Below are positions 28,942-38,366 of a DNA stretch of 64,000 bases, piece after piece. Each line of letters opens with the position of its first letter. Positions within the stretch are counted from its first letter, which is position 1. The stretch is from Bradyrhizobium sp. ISRA464 (GTDB lineage: Bacteria > Pseudomonadota > Alphaproteobacteria > Rhizobiales > Xanthobacteraceae). The translations under genes and the position numbers were made by a program. Under the pieces are notes generated by a model. That model worked only from the letters and a program-made list of their open reading frames with translations, made no database searches and was not told where the DNA came from. The DNA lies in assembly GCF_029910095.1 (NCBI RefSeq), contig NZ_CP094526.1, forward strand, positions 3,658,001 through 3,722,000, given 5' to 3'.

Positions 28942-30174
28942 ATGCCCTTGTTGCAGGTCCTGCGACCCACGCTTCCTATCCTGATCGGCGCATCCATGAT
29001 GCTCACGCTGAGCATGGGGCTGCGCCAGAGCCTCGGCATTTTCCTGCAGCCGCTGACGCATGACATCCACATCTCGGTGTCCGATTTCACGCTGGCGCTG
29101 GCGGTGCAGAACCTCGCCTGGGGCTTTCTGCAGCCGATGGCCGGCGCGATGACGGTGCGTTACGGCTTCCGCCCGATCATGGTGGCCGGCGCGCTGGCCT
29201 ACATTGCGGGCCTCGTGCTGATGACCACCGCGCATGGGCTCATCAGCATCATGATCGGCGCCGGCGTGCTGATCGGCACCTCGCTCGCCTGCACGGCGAA
29301 TGCGATCGCGATGTCGGTTTCCGCGCGCGCAGTGCCGGAGACGGTCCGCTCCACGGTGCTCGGAATTGTATCCGCCGCGGGCTCGCTCGGCGCGCTGGTG
29401 TCGGCGCCGATCGGCCAGATGCTCAATGAGGGATTCGGCTGGCGCATCGGGCTCGCCGGCTTCGTGATCCTCTCCGTCGCGATGATCCCGGCGGCGTGGT
29501 ACGCTGGCCGCGTCGACAGGATTCCGCTGCCGAAGCCTGCCGGCGACGATATCGGCAATGCGACCGCCGTCACGGCTGCAAAGACCGCGTTCAGCAACGC
29601 ATCCTTCGTGGTGATGACCTGCGCCTACATGGTCTGCGGCATGCAACTCGTCTTCCTCACCACGCATCTGCCGTCGTATCTCGCGATCTGCGGCCTCGAT
29701 CCGATGCTGAGCGCGCAGACGCTCGGCATGATCGGCGGCTTCAACGTGCTGGGTTCGCTGTTCTTCGGCTGGGCCGGCCAGCGCTGGAACAAGCTCGCGC
29801 TGCTCGGGGCGATCTACATCCTGCGCTCGCTGGCGCTCGCCTGGTACTTCATGCTGCCGGCAACGCCAGCATCCACGCTGCTGTTCGGCGCCATCATGGG
29901 CTTCCTCTGGATGGGCGTCGGCCCGCTGACTGCGGGCGCGGTCGCCGAGATGTTCGGTCTGCGCTGGCAGGCGATGATCCAGGGCCTCGCCTTCATGAGC
30001 CACCAGATCGGCAGCTTCCTCGGCGCCTACGGAGGCGGGGTGATCTATGACACGTTCGGTTCCTACACCATGGCGTGGCGCATCGGCGTCGCGCTCGGCC
30101 TGACCGGCGGCATCATCCAACTGGCGTTCGCACTGATCCGGCCGTCGCAACCGCCGCTGCTCAAGACTGCCTAG
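28942..30174 (+). CDS. MFS transporter, monocarboxylate/oxalate-like
   Basis: 410 residues with about 12 hydrophobic helices. The N-terminal region MLTLSMGLRQSLGIFLQPL, NLAWGFLQPMAGAM and the mid-chain LPSYLAICGLDPMLSAQTLGMIGG place it with the OxlT/MCT-like facilitators of carboxylates. Substrate is not determinable. ATG 28942 follows GGGAG by ten bases; GTG/ATG alternatives exist upstream. It is likely repressed by the divergent TetR. Confidence 0.85.
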   Translation: MPLLQVLRPTLPILIGASMMLTLSMGLRQSLGIFLQPLTHDIHISVSDFTLALAVQNLAWGFLQPMAGAMTVRYGFRPIMVAGALAYIAGLVLMTTAHGLISIMIGAGVLIGTSLACTANAIAMSVSARAVPETVRSTVLGIVSAAGSLGALVSAPIGQMLNEGFGWRIGLAGFVILSVAMIPAAWYAGRVDRIPLPKPAGDDIGNATAVTAAKTAFSNASFVVMTCAYMVCGMQLVFLTTHLPSYLAICGLDPMLSAQTLGMIGGFNVLGSLFFGWAGQRWNKLALLGAIYILRSLALAWYFMLPATPASTLLFGAIMGFLWMGVGPLTAGAVAEMFGLRWQAMIQGLAFMSHQIGSFLGAYGGGVIYDTFGSYTMAWRIGVALGLTGGIIQLAFALIRPSQPPLLKTA

Positions 30175-30673
30175 CTTCTGCTCCCCCGGAAGGATTGACG
30201 GCTGCCGAACAAGGCGGCAGCCCTCAATCTCTGCCGATTTTTTAATCTGTTGATTGCCGCAAGAACATGCAGGAGGGCGGCGGGCTCTTCTGTGCATCGA
30301 TTGAAATTGAAGCATATTCAATGCGCTGCATTGTCCCCGCCGATGGCATGAATCTTGATTGAATCTGGCTAGAAATGGTGCCGGAAAACGTCGCTGAGGT
30401 TTCCGGCCTGGGGACCCATGGGAAAGGCCGGCCGCGATGAGGCTGGTCGCCGTTTATCTCCGGCCATCCGAGCACGACGGCCTTTGCCGCGCCGCCGCGC
30501 GGGGAGCGCTTGAGCCTCCGGTCCCGCACCATGCTGCCGCGACCATTCCGCCTGGCGCCGCGCGCGTCGCGGCGCTTCGAGACGCCTTGAACGGGCAATT
30601 CGACGCTCGGCGTTCGACCGCCGAGTGCTCTGCGCACGCTCTGAACACCGACATCTCTTGCGACGGGAGGACA
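30175..30673. other. intergenic region upstream of amtB
   Basis: 499 bp. It starts with a weak hairpin (30200-30222, GGCTGCC / GGCAGCC) after the MFS gene and holds a small inverted repeat (ATTGAA / TTCAAT, 30306-30322). No glnK is present and no frame looks coding. It probably carries the amtB promoter, but I could not identify a clear sigma54 site. Confidence 0.5.
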
Positions 30674-32068
30674 ATGATGGAGTTAGCGACATACACGCGC
30701 CAAAGGCTCGTGCGGATCGTAGTTGCTGTCTTGGGAGTGGCGTTGCTTTGCGTGCTGTTCAGCGACCTCGCGCTGGCTGACGACGCGGCGCCGCCGGCCT
30801 GCGGCGGCAAGATTCTCGAGAAGTGCACGCCGAATTCCGGAGACACTGCGTGGATGCTCACATCCGTCGCGCTCGTCTTGATGATGACGGTCCCGGGGCT
30901 GGGTCTGTTCTACGGCGGCATGGTGCGCAAGAAGAATGTCGGCGACACGGTGATGACCAGTTTCGCCGTCACCTGCTTGGTCACCATTCTGTTCGCCGTC
31001 CTCACCTACAGCCTGGCATTTCGAGCCGGCACTCCGTTCATCGGCGGCCTCGATCGCATGTTTCTCAAGAACATCCTGAGCGACATCGGCAAGGGCGGGA
31101 TTGGCAATCCCAATCCACTGGCCGCGACCATTCCGGAGTCCGTTTACATCTGCTTTCAGATGACCTTTGCCATCATTACCCCCGCGCTGATTGCCGGTGC
31201 ATTTGCCGAGCGGATGAAATTCTCGGCCATGCTCTGGTTCATCGGGCTTTGGGCGATTTTCGTCTACGCGCCGATCGCCCACTGGGTTTGGGGGCCTGAC
31301 GGGATCTTTTCGGCGGGTAACGACGCCGCATGGGTGAAGGTGCTCGACTTCGCCGGCGGCACGGTGGTGCACATCAACGCCGGCGTCGCAGGCCTCATGT
31401 GCGCGATCATGCTCGGCAGGCGCAGCGAGACCGGTCCGGCGCACAACATGGTGCTGACCTTCATCGGCGCCTCGCTGCTCTGGGTCGGCTGGTTCGGCTT
31501 CAACGCCGGCTCTGCCGTCACGGCGGGAATGCAAGCCGGCATGGCGATGCTGGTGACGCAGATCGCCACGGCGGTGGCCGGCTTCACCTGGATGCTGGTG
31601 GAATGGGCGCTCAAGGGCAAGCCGACCGTCGTCGGCATCTGTTCGGGCGCGGTGGCCGGTCTCGTGGCGATTACACCGGCCTCCGGCTTTGTCGGGCCGG
31701 TCGGGGCCTTTGCCATCGGCATTGCCGCTGGCGTGTTCTGCTACTGGGGATGCACCGGGCTGAAGCGCATGTTCAGCTACGACGATGCGCTGGATTGCTT
31801 CGGTGTCCATGCGATCGGCGGCATCGTCGGGGCGCTGCTGACCGGGATGTTCGCGGTCGAGCAATACGGCGGAACGGCGGGCGTTCTGGAAGGGAATGTC
31901 GGCCAGTTCTTCAATCAGTGCATCGGCGTCGCTACCGTGTTCATCTACGATGCCGTGGTGAGCCTGATCATCCTGTTCGTGGTCAATTTCTTCGTCGGCC
32001 TCCGCGTGACGCAGGACATCGAGCGCGAGGGTCTCGACCTCGCCCTGCACGGCGAAGTGGTGCAGTAG
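30674..32068 (+). CDS. amtB: ammonium transporter AmtB
   Basis: 464 residues. A signal-like N-terminus (to about residue 37, ending LALADDA) is followed by 11 membrane helices with the Amt signature DFAGGTVVHINAGVAGL, which carries one of the twin pore His, and GLGLFYGGMVRKKN. It conducts ammonium across the inner membrane. The ATG at 30674 follows GGGAGG. Unusually for this family, glnK is not immediately upstream or downstream in the window. Confidence 0.94.
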   Translation: MMELATYTRQRLVRIVVAVLGVALLCVLFSDLALADDAAPPACGGKILEKCTPNSGDTAWMLTSVALVLMMTVPGLGLFYGGMVRKKNVGDTVMTSFAVTCLVTILFAVLTYSLAFRAGTPFIGGLDRMFLKNILSDIGKGGIGNPNPLAATIPESVYICFQMTFAIITPALIAGAFAERMKFSAMLWFIGLWAIFVYAPIAHWVWGPDGIFSAGNDAAWVKVLDFAGGTVVHINAGVAGLMCAIMLGRRSETGPAHNMVLTFIGASLLWVGWFGFNAGSAVTAGMQAGMAMLVTQIATAVAGFTWMLVEWALKGKPTVVGICSGAVAGLVAITPASGFVGPVGAFAIGIAAGVFCYWGCTGLKRMFSYDDALDCFGVHAIGGIVGALLTGMFAVEQYGGTAGVLEGNVGQFFNQCIGVATVFIYDAVVSLIILFVVNFFVGLRVTQDIEREGLDLALHGEVVQ

Positions 32069-32140
32069 GAATGGGGCGGCATTCCGCGGGGCGGGCGATC
32101 GCTGCCGGCCCCGCGGGTCAAACCTGTTCGAGGTGCTCCC

Positions 32141-32269
32141 ATGAACTGGTTCTATTGGAACACAGCGTGGTCGCTGTTCTTCAGCCTCATATGGTTCATG
32201 ACCATCACACACAATCCCGATGCGCGCGTCGCGGATGCGCATCTGCGGGATGAGGCATTCGGCGGCTAG
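32141..32269 (+). CDS. small membrane protein, 42 residues
   Basis: ATG 32141 to TAG 32267-32269: one hydrophobic, Trp/Phe-rich helix (residues 2-22, FYWNTAWSLFFSLIWFMTI) and an acidic/His tail. GAGGTG precedes the start at a usable distance. It lies 72 bp after amtB and its stop overlaps the stop of the next gene at CTAG, so it may be a real companion of amtB. Conservation was not tested. Confidence 0.5.
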   Translation: MNWFYWNTAWSLFFSLIWFMTITHNPDARVADAHLRDEAFGG

Positions 32270-32796
32270 CTCCGGTAGTAGCGCCACATTCTCAGGAACG
32301 TCCGGTGGATGTCATCGGGCGCCCGGTCGAACGGCTCCAGGTTGACGCGCACTATGCCACGGTGGTCCATGCGCCAGGGCAGGCGCATCAGCAGGCGATG
32401 CATCGGCCGCTTGCGCCAGTCGGCAACAAGCGCGCTGCCGAGCGGCACGTTGAGCGCAATCTGCAACTCATGGACGGTCATCGCCCGCTCGGCGATCTGA
32501 ACGAGATCGATGCGTTCGATGGCGCGCCAGCGGATCAACCCGAGGGCCTGGATGAAGATGCCGTACTGATTGGCACCGATGGTCGGCCGGCCGGCCTCGA
32601 GCAGGGGAATGTTGTAGTAGGTGAAGCCGGCCGCTGCCGCCGCGAGCGCCAGCCAGTAGAAGGCGCCCGTGATCCACGTGGCGGTCAGGAAGATCGCGGC
32701 CAGGGCAGCCGTGATGTACACGGGAAAGTAGGTGTCCTCGCGTCCGTAGGCGACAGAGTAGCCGCCGACACTTCCCTCTTGCAAGGTTGCGATCAT
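32266..32796 (-). CDS. integral membrane protein, PH-like, unknown function
   Basis: 176 residues: two adjacent hydrophobic helices (about residues 28-62) followed by a soluble part with LLEAGRPTIGANQYGIFIQALGLIRWRAIERIDLVQ, the kind of strand pattern seen in bacterial PH-like (bPH) membrane proteins. No enzyme motif is visible. The start at ATG 32796 gives an N-terminus MIATLQEG; the open frame continues upstream across the rpmG gene and is not coding there. Confidence 0.6.
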   Translation of the reverse strand: MIATLQEGSVGGYSVAYGREDTYFPVYITAALAAIFLTATWITGAFYWLALAAAAAGFTYYNIPLLEAGRPTIGANQYGIFIQALGLIRWRAIERIDLVQIAERAMTVHELQIALNVPLGSALVADWRKRPMHRLLMRLPWRMDHRGIVRVNLEPFDRAPDDIHRTFLRMWRYYRS

Positions 32797-32853
32797 GTGA
32801 ACCCTATGCCCGGGCCGGAGCGGGAAGCATAGGGGAGGACGCACGGCTGCAAA

Positions 32854-32883
32854 ACAATAACGGGGCCGCGAAGGCCCCGTTTG
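32854..32883 (-). terminator. rpmG terminator
   Basis: On the minus strand: stem ACGGGGCC / GGCCCCGT around a short loop, followed by TATTGTTTT. It begins about 20 bp after the rpmG stop. Confidence 0.8.
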
Positions 32884-32903
32884 AACATCCATACCAGGCA
32901 ATC

Positions 32904-33071
32904 TTACTTGATCTTGGCTTCCTTGAACTCGACATGCTTGCGCGCGACCGGATCGTATTTCTTCTTGACCAGCTTGTCGGTCATGGTGCGCGAATTCTTC
33001 TTGGCGACGTAGTAGTAACCGGTGTCGGCCGTCGACACGAGCTTGACCTTGATGGTGACCGCCTTGGCCAT
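32904..33071 (-). CDS. rpmG: 50S ribosomal protein L33
   Basis: 55 residues, too short for a typical ORF scan. [20 protein letters not shown], then [22 protein letters not shown] and [10 protein letters not shown] are the L33 family pattern of alphaproteobacteria. It lacks the zinc-binding cysteines (a C-minus form). It is a single-gene unit with its own terminator. Confidence 0.96.
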   Translation of the reverse strand: MAKAVTIKVKLVSTADTGYYYVAKKNSRTMTDKLVKKKYDPVARKHVEFKEAKIK

Positions 33072-33198
33072 GTGCAAACCTCGAAAATGCAGGGGTAATC
33101 AGGAGCCGGCCAAATCGGCCCGCGTTTGGCCCGGAAACTAGCCACAAACGGTCCAAAGTCAAGGATTTCCGGCTCCAAACCGATCCGATTCCGGCCGA

Positions 33199-34524
33199 TT
33201 AACCCTCGAAGAAGCGGTTTTTCGGCCGCGGCAGGCCCAAATTCTCGCGCAGCGTCCGCCCTTCGTACTCGTTGCGGAATATCCCGCGCCTCTGCAATTC
33301 GGGGACGACCCTGTCAACGAAGTCGAACAGCCCCTGTGGCAGATAGGGGAACATGATGTTGAAGCCGTCGCTGCCGCGGCTCGTCAACCATTCGTCCATC
33401 TGGTCGGCGATGGTCTGCGGCGTGCCGACGAAAGCGAGTCCGCCATAGCCGCCGACCCGCTGGGCGAGCTGGCGCACGGTGAGCTTGTCGCGCGCGGCGA
33501 CGTCGACGAGGCGCTGCCGGCCGCTCTTGCTGGCGTTGGTTTCGGGAATCGGCGGCAACGGCCCGTCGGGATCGAAGCCGGAAGCGTCGGTGCCGAGGAT
33601 CACCGAGAGCGAGGCGATCGCGCTGTCGTAATGCACGCGGCTGTCGAGCAGCGCGCGCTTCTCCTTTGCTTCCTCGACGCTGTCGCCGACTACGACGAAA
33701 GCGCCGGGCAGGATCTTCAGATGCTCGGGATTGCGGCCGATCTTCTCCATGCGCCCCTTGATGTCGGCATAGAGTTTCTGTCCGTCGGCGAGGCTGCCGC
33801 CGCCGGTGAAGACGGCTTCGGCCGTCTCGGCCGCAAGCTGCTTGCCATCCTCGGATGCGCCGGCCTGCACGATGACCGGCCAGCCCTGCAAGGGCCGGGC
33901 GATGTTCAGCGGGCCGCGGACGGAGAAATATTTGCCCTTGTGATTGAGCACGTGCATCTTCTCGGGATCGACGAACAGTCCGGACTCGACGTCGCGCACA
34001 AAAGCGTCATCGGCAAAGGAGTCCCACAAGCCCGTGACGACGTCATAGAACTCGCGGGCGCGCTTGTAGCGCTCGGCGTGCTCCATGTGATCGTCGAGCC
34101 CGAAATTCAGCGCGGCATCCGGATTGGATGTCGTCACGATATTCCAGCCGGCGCGGCCGCCGGAGATGTGGTCGAGCGAGGCGAAGCGGCGGGCGACGTG
34201 ATAGGGCTCATCGAAGGTGGTCGAGCCGGTCGCGATCAGGCCGATATTCTCGGTGACGGAAGAGAGCGCCGACAGCAGCGTGAACGGCTCGAACGAGGTC
34301 ACGGTGTGGCTGCGCTTCAGCGCATTGATCGGCATGTTGAGCACGGCCAGATGGTCGGCCATGAAGAAGGCGTCGAACTTGCCGGCCTCGAGCTTTTTGA
34401 TCAGCTGCTTGATGTGGGCGAAGTTGAAATTGGCGTCGGGCCAGGCTCCCGGATAGCGCCAGGCACCGGTGTGGATGCTGATCGGCCGCATGAACGCGCC
34501 GAGCTTGAGTTGACGCTTCGCCAT
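33199..34524 (-). CDS. LLM-class flavin-dependent monooxygenase (NtaA/SnaA/DszA-type)
   Basis: 441 residues, bacterial luciferase-like TIM barrel of the two-component FMN-dependent monooxygenases that need a separate reductase. Family features are the N-terminal GAFMRPISIHTGAWRYPGA, DAFFMADHLAV, FEPFTLLSALSSVTENIGLIATGSTTF, HISGGRAGWNIVTT and WPVIVQAGASEDGKQLA. No flavin reductase is next to it. Substrate is unknown; relatives act on chelators, sulfonates or sulfur heterocycles. Confidence 0.9.
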   Translation of the reverse strand: MAKRQLKLGAFMRPISIHTGAWRYPGAWPDANFNFAHIKQLIKKLEAGKFDAFFMADHLAVLNMPINALKRSHTVTSFEPFTLLSALSSVTENIGLIATGSTTFDEPYHVARRFASLDHISGGRAGWNIVTTSNPDAALNFGLDDHMEHAERYKRAREFYDVVTGLWDSFADDAFVRDVESGLFVDPEKMHVLNHKGKYFSVRGPLNIARPLQGWPVIVQAGASEDGKQLAAETAEAVFTGGGSLADGQKLYADIKGRMEKIGRNPEHLKILPGAFVVVGDSVEEAKEKRALLDSRVHYDSAIASLSVILGTDASGFDPDGPLPPIPETNASKSGRQRLVDVAARDKLTVRQLAQRVGGYGGLAFVGTPQTIADQMDEWLTSRGSDGFNIMFPYLPQGLFDFVDRVVPELQRRGIFRNEYEGRTLRENLGLPRPKNRFFEG

Positions 34525-34830
34525 TGCCCGTTCCGTCGTGGTTGTCGTTTTCAGAACAGATAGGGAGGCCGTCCGCGACGCGCCATCCCGACGGCGCCAG
34601 AAGAATTTTGCAATTTGAGGGACGGTCGGAGGATAAGTCCGCAGTCGCTTCTACCGTCGTCATCGCGAGCCAACGGGTCGCGCGAATGCGCGCCCGATGA
34701 CAGGCTCCGCGAAGCAATCTATCTCACCGTTTGCTGGACCATGGATTGCTTCGTCGCTTCAGCGCAAAATTGCTTTGCAATTTTGCAATTTTGTCGCGAG
34801 CTCCTCGCACTGACGGTAATAGGGCGTTTC
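34525..34830. other. intergenic region with degenerate hairpin repeats
   Basis: 306 bp. It contains GAAGCAATC at 34709-34720 and GGATTGCTTCGTCG at 34742-34755, the paired ends of a dispersed Bradyrhizobium-type repeat, and a perfect AAAATTGC / GCAATTTT hairpin near 34768-34786. No gene is supported. Confidence 0.6.
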
Positions 34831-35571
34831 CTACGCCCCCAAAATGTCCTTCTGCATCTTGCCCCCGTAGAAGTGGAAGAACGGCACCGGCGCGTCGTGG
34901 CGGAGCGGGCCGGTCGCGAGCCTGCGGTCGAGCTCGGCGAGCACGTTCTTGGTCATCGCATGCGCGTCGGCGAGCGGCTCGGAGCCGATCTCGACCCACA
35001 CCAGTTCGACCAGCTCTGCATCGGCATGCACCACGCCCTCGACGCGATGAGCGATCGTCGAGGCGTCGGCCGTGAAGAACCGCGTGTCGAAGCGGCGGAC
35101 GCGGCCGGGCGGCGTGATCGCGCGCGCGATCAGGAACAGGCCGGACGGATCGGGCAGGAGCCCGGCGTCAGCGAACGGTGCCCAGGGTCCGTTGAGCTTT
35201 GGTGTCTTCTCGACCTTGCGGCCGAGGCAGAGACCGGTCTCTTCGCAGGCTTCGCGGATTGCTGCGTTGGCGAGCGCGCGTGCGCGGCCGGGCGTGATCT
35301 TCGGGCTGCCCTTGAGCAGATTGGCTTCCAATTCCGGCGTAATCGGCGCGGCAACGGGAACGCGGTTGTCGGCCTTGTCGACGCGCCCGCCCGGGAAGAC
35401 GTACTTGCCCGGCATGAACACCACCTTGTCGTGGCGCCTGCCGACCAGCACTTTCGGCTTTGCTCCGGAGCGGTCGATCAGGATCAGCGTCGCCGCATCC
35501 TTCGGCCGGAAGTACGGATGATGATCGGCTTCTTTTTCGCCTTGGTGGACGACAGCGGCGGTCTCAGTCAT
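34831..35571 (-). CDS. NUDIX hydrolase
   Basis: 246 residues. The Nudix box is visible as AAIREACEETGLCLG (REACEE matches REUXEE), with upstream KYVFPGGRVD. These enzymes hydrolyse nucleoside diphosphates linked to other moieties; substrate is unknown. It is the last gene of a same-strand series topA, rnr, DUF983, NUDIX with 36 bp before it. Confidence 0.9.
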   Translation of the reverse strand: MTETAAVVHQGEKEADHHPYFRPKDAATLILIDRSGAKPKVLVGRRHDKVVFMPGKYVFPGGRVDKADNRVPVAAPITPELEANLLKGSPKITPGRARALANAAIREACEETGLCLGRKVEKTPKLNGPWAPFADAGLLPDPSGLFLIARAITPPGRVRRFDTRFFTADASTIAHRVEGVVHADAELVELVWVEIGSEPLADAHAMTKNVLAELDRRLATGPLRHDAPVPFFHFYGGKMQKDILGA

Positions 35572-35607
35572 TTCATCCCTTTCGGTTCTTCTTGTTGTCC
35601 GGTTTAG

Positions 35608-36048
35608 CTAGACCGGCGGGATGTCGCTAGGGGCATTTTCGTCAAAGCCATGCATGCGCAATGCCCATTGCAATCCGATCACGGCTCCCTTGACCGGCTG
35701 GAGCAGAACCAGCGATGCGATGAGCGTGAATGGCAAATAGATCGCAAGCTGCAGCCATACCGGTGGCGAGAAATTGGTCTCGATCCACAGCGCGGTCGGT
35801 ACCACGATATGGCCGACAATTACGATGACAAGATAGGCGGGCAGGTCGTCCGCGCGATGCGGGGTGAAATCGAGGTCGCAGACCGGGCAGTGGCCGTCGC
35901 ACTTCAGGAACGCGCGAAACAGTTTGCCTTCACCGCAGCGTGGGCAGCGGCCGCGGAACCCGCGCTTCATCGCGCTCCACAGGTCGCGTTTCTCGGTTTG
36001 CGCCGCGTCGCGGGTCCAGACCACCGTGGGCGGGGTCACCGTTTCCAT
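35608..36048 (-). CDS. DUF983 protein
   Basis: 146 residues. A cysteine-rich head (RCPRCGEGKLF and CDGHCPVCDLDF, probably zinc-binding) precedes two hydrophobic helices (about 70-125). Function is unknown; some DUF983 proteins are near cytochrome oxidase assembly genes, but here it overlaps rnr by 13 bp. The start is ATG 36048. Confidence 0.86.
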   Translation of the reverse strand: METVTPPTVVWTRDAAQTEKRDLWSAMKRGFRGRCPRCGEGKLFRAFLKCDGHCPVCDLDFTPHRADDLPAYLVIVIVGHIVVPTALWIETNFSPPVWLQLAIYLPFTLIASLVLLQPVKGAVIGLQWALRMHGFDENAPSDIPPV

Positions 36049-38366
36049 GATTTGCCTCGCTTCGATTTGCCGGACTTCTGCTTCGCCGGCTTGCGATCCT
36101 TTTTCTTGCTGCGTGCTTTCCGCTCCTTATGCGCGTTGGCGCGGCGCTCGGCTCCGGCGCTCTCGCGTTTTCTGCCGCGCGGAATTGCCTGACCATCGGA
36201 CAATAGCTCAAAGCGCAGCGCGCCGGCCACCGGCGCGGCCTCGACCAGGCGCACGTCGACGACGTCGCCGAGTCGGTACATGGTTCCGCTGCGCGAGCCG
36301 ATCAGCGCGTGGCGCGTTTCGTCATAGTTGAAATATTCACTGCCGATCGTGCGAATGGGGATCAGGCCGTCGGCACCGGTGTCGTCGAGCTTCACGAACA
36401 GGCCCGCACGCGTCACGCCGGAGATGCGGCCCTGGAAGCTGGCGCCGACGCGATCGGCGAGGAAATGCGCGATCAACCGGTCGGCGGTCTCGCGCTCCGC
36501 CTTCATGGCGCGACGCTCGGTGACGGAAATCTGCGCCGCGATCTCGGCGAGCGTCTCCACGGTTTCGTCCGCAGGCAGCGCGCCTTCGCCGAGGCCGAGC
36601 GCGCGGATCAGCGCGCGATGTACGATCAGGTCGGCGTAGCGTCGGATCGGCGAGGTGAAGTGCGCATAGCGGCGCAGGTTCAAGCCGAAATGGCCGTAAT
36701 TCTCGGCGGAGTATTCGGCTTGCGCCTGCGAGCGCAGCACCACTTCATTGACCAGCGGTTCGTAGTCTTCGCCGGAGACTTGCGCGAGCACCCGGTTGAA
36801 CTGCGAGGCGCGCAGCGCGCCCGACTTGGTGAAGGGGAGGTCGAGCGTCTTCAGGAACTCCTGGAGATTGTGGATCTTCTCCTGGGTCGGCTCGTCGTGC
36901 ACGCGATAGATCAGCGGCAGACCCTTCTTCTCCAGCGTCTCGGCCGCGGCGACGTTGGCGAGGATCATGAACTCCTCGATCAGCCGGTGCGCATCGAGCC
37001 GCTCCGGCACGATCACGCGATCCACGGTGCCGTCCGGCTTCAGGAGAATCTTGCGCTCGGGCAGATCGAGATCGAGCGGATCGCGCTCGTTGCGCGCGAG
37101 CCTGACCAGCTCGTAGGCGGACCACAGCGGCTTCAGGATCGGATCGAGCAGGGGACCGGTGGTGTCGTCGAGCCTGCCGTCGATCGCAGCCTGCGCCTGC
37201 GCGTAATGGAGCTTTGCCGCCGAGCGCATCAAGACGCGATGGAAGGTGTGCGAGCGCTTGCGGCCGTCGGCACCGATCACCATGCGCACCGCGAGCGCGC
37301 CACGCGGCTCACCCGGCACCAGCGAGCAGAGGTTGTTGGAGATGCGCTCGGGCAACATCGGCACCACGCGATCGGGGAAATACACCGAGTTGCCGCGCTG
37401 GAGTGCGTCGCGGTCGAGCGCGGAGCCCGGCCGCACATAGAAGCCGACATCCGCGATCGCGACATGGACGATATAGCCGCCCTTGTTGTTCGGATCGGGG
37501 TCCACTTCGGTGTGCACGGCGTCGTCATGATCCTTGGCATCCGGCGGATCGATGGTGACGAGTGGCACGTCGCGCCAGTCCTCGCGACCCTGCAACGTCG
37601 CAGGCTTTGCCTCTTCGGCCTCGCGCAGCGCCGAGGGTGAGAAAACCTGCGGGATGTCGTGGGTGTGGATCGCGATCAGGCTGATCGCCTTCTCGCTCGC
37701 GATCGAGCCGAGACGCTCCTTGACGCGGCCGAAGCCGAGCCCATAGCCGCGGCCGCGGATCAGGTCCACGCCGATGAGATCGCCGTCCTTGGCGTCGGCG
37801 GTGTCGGCCTTGGCGATATTGAGTTCGCGCCCGGCCTGCTTCTTGTCGACCGGGATCAGCCGTCCGCCGCCGTCAGGGTTGCTGCGGAAGATGCCGAGGA
37901 TGCGGCTCTTCGCGTGGTCGATGATCTTGATGACGCGGCCGCGATAGGGCGTGCCGTCGCGCTCATCGGTGATTTCGACCCGCAACAGGGCACGGTCGCC
38001 GACGCCGGCCGCGGTGCCGGGCTTCGGCCGCCGCGGCGTCTCGATGCGGATCTTCGGCGCGCTGCCGTTCTCTTCGGCGTCCCACTCGGCGGGCGTGGCG
38101 ATCAATTCGCCGTCGCTGTCGCGGCCGGTGACGTCTGCAAGCACGGTCGGCGGCAGCGCGGCCGGCTCGTGCATCTTGCGGCCGCGCTTGGCCACCGTGC
38201 CGTCCTCGGCGAGCTCGCGGAGGATCCGCTTCAGCTCGACGCGGTCGGCGTTCTTCAGGCCGAACTCTCGCGCGATCTCGCGGGTGCCGACCTTGCCTGG
38301 ATTGGCGCGGATGAAGGCGACGATGGCGTCCCGGGCGGGAAAGCCATGGTCGGGTTTTCGTTTCAC
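36036..38366 (-). CDS. rnr: ribonuclease R
   Basis: 776 residues of the RNase II/R 3'-to-5' exonuclease family, which degrades structured RNA. It has an N-terminal winged helix (PARDAIVAFIRANPGKVGTREIAREFGL), cold-shock-like RNA-binding regions, the catalytic RNB domain with VTIDPPDAKDHDDAVH and LRRYAHFTSPIRRYADLIVHRALI, an S1 domain, and a basic Lys/Arg-rich tail. It starts with GTG directly after the topA stop (TAA-GTG), so the two genes are translationally linked. Confidence 0.96.
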   Translation of the reverse strand: MKRKPDHGFPARDAIVAFIRANPGKVGTREIAREFGLKNADRVELKRILRELAEDGTVAKRGRKMHEPAALPPTVLADVTGRDSDGELIATPAEWDAEENGSAPKIRIETPRRPKPGTAAGVGDRALLRVEITDERDGTPYRGRVIKIIDHAKSRILGIFRSNPDGGGRLIPVDKKQAGRELNIAKADTADAKDGDLIGVDLIRGRGYGLGFGRVKERLGSIASEKAISLIAIHTHDIPQVFSPSALREAEEAKPATLQGREDWRDVPLVTIDPPDAKDHDDAVHTEVDPDPNNKGGYIVHVAIADVGFYVRPGSALDRDALQRGNSVYFPDRVVPMLPERISNNLCSLVPGEPRGALAVRMVIGADGRKRSHTFHRVLMRSAAKLHYAQAQAAIDGRLDDTTGPLLDPILKPLWSAYELVRLARNERDPLDLDLPERKILLKPDGTVDRVIVPERLDAHRLIEEFMILANVAAAETLEKKGLPLIYRVHDEPTQEKIHNLQEFLKTLDLPFTKSGALRASQFNRVLAQVSGEDYEPLVNEVVLRSQAQAEYSAENYGHFGLNLRRYAHFTSPIRRYADLIVHRALIRALGLGEGALPADETVETLAEIAAQISVTERRAMKAERETADRLIAHFLADRVGASFQGRISGVTRAGLFVKLDDTGADGLIPIRTIGSEYFNYDETRHALIGSRSGTMYRLGDVVDVRLVEAAPVAGALRFELLSDGQAIPRGRKRESAGAERRANAHKERKARSKKKDRKPAKQKSGKSKRGKSWKR

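Noticed and set aside
30344..30362. GGCATGAATCTTGA as a sigma54 promoter for amtB
   Set aside because: The -12 GC is replaced by GA, so the core element is missing.
30437..30673. Upstream extension of the amtB frame, starting MRLVAVYLRPSEHDGL, faintly like a PII/GlnK N-terminus
   Set aside because: The likeness stops after about 12 residues and no PII T-loop follows; AmtB starts well at 30674.
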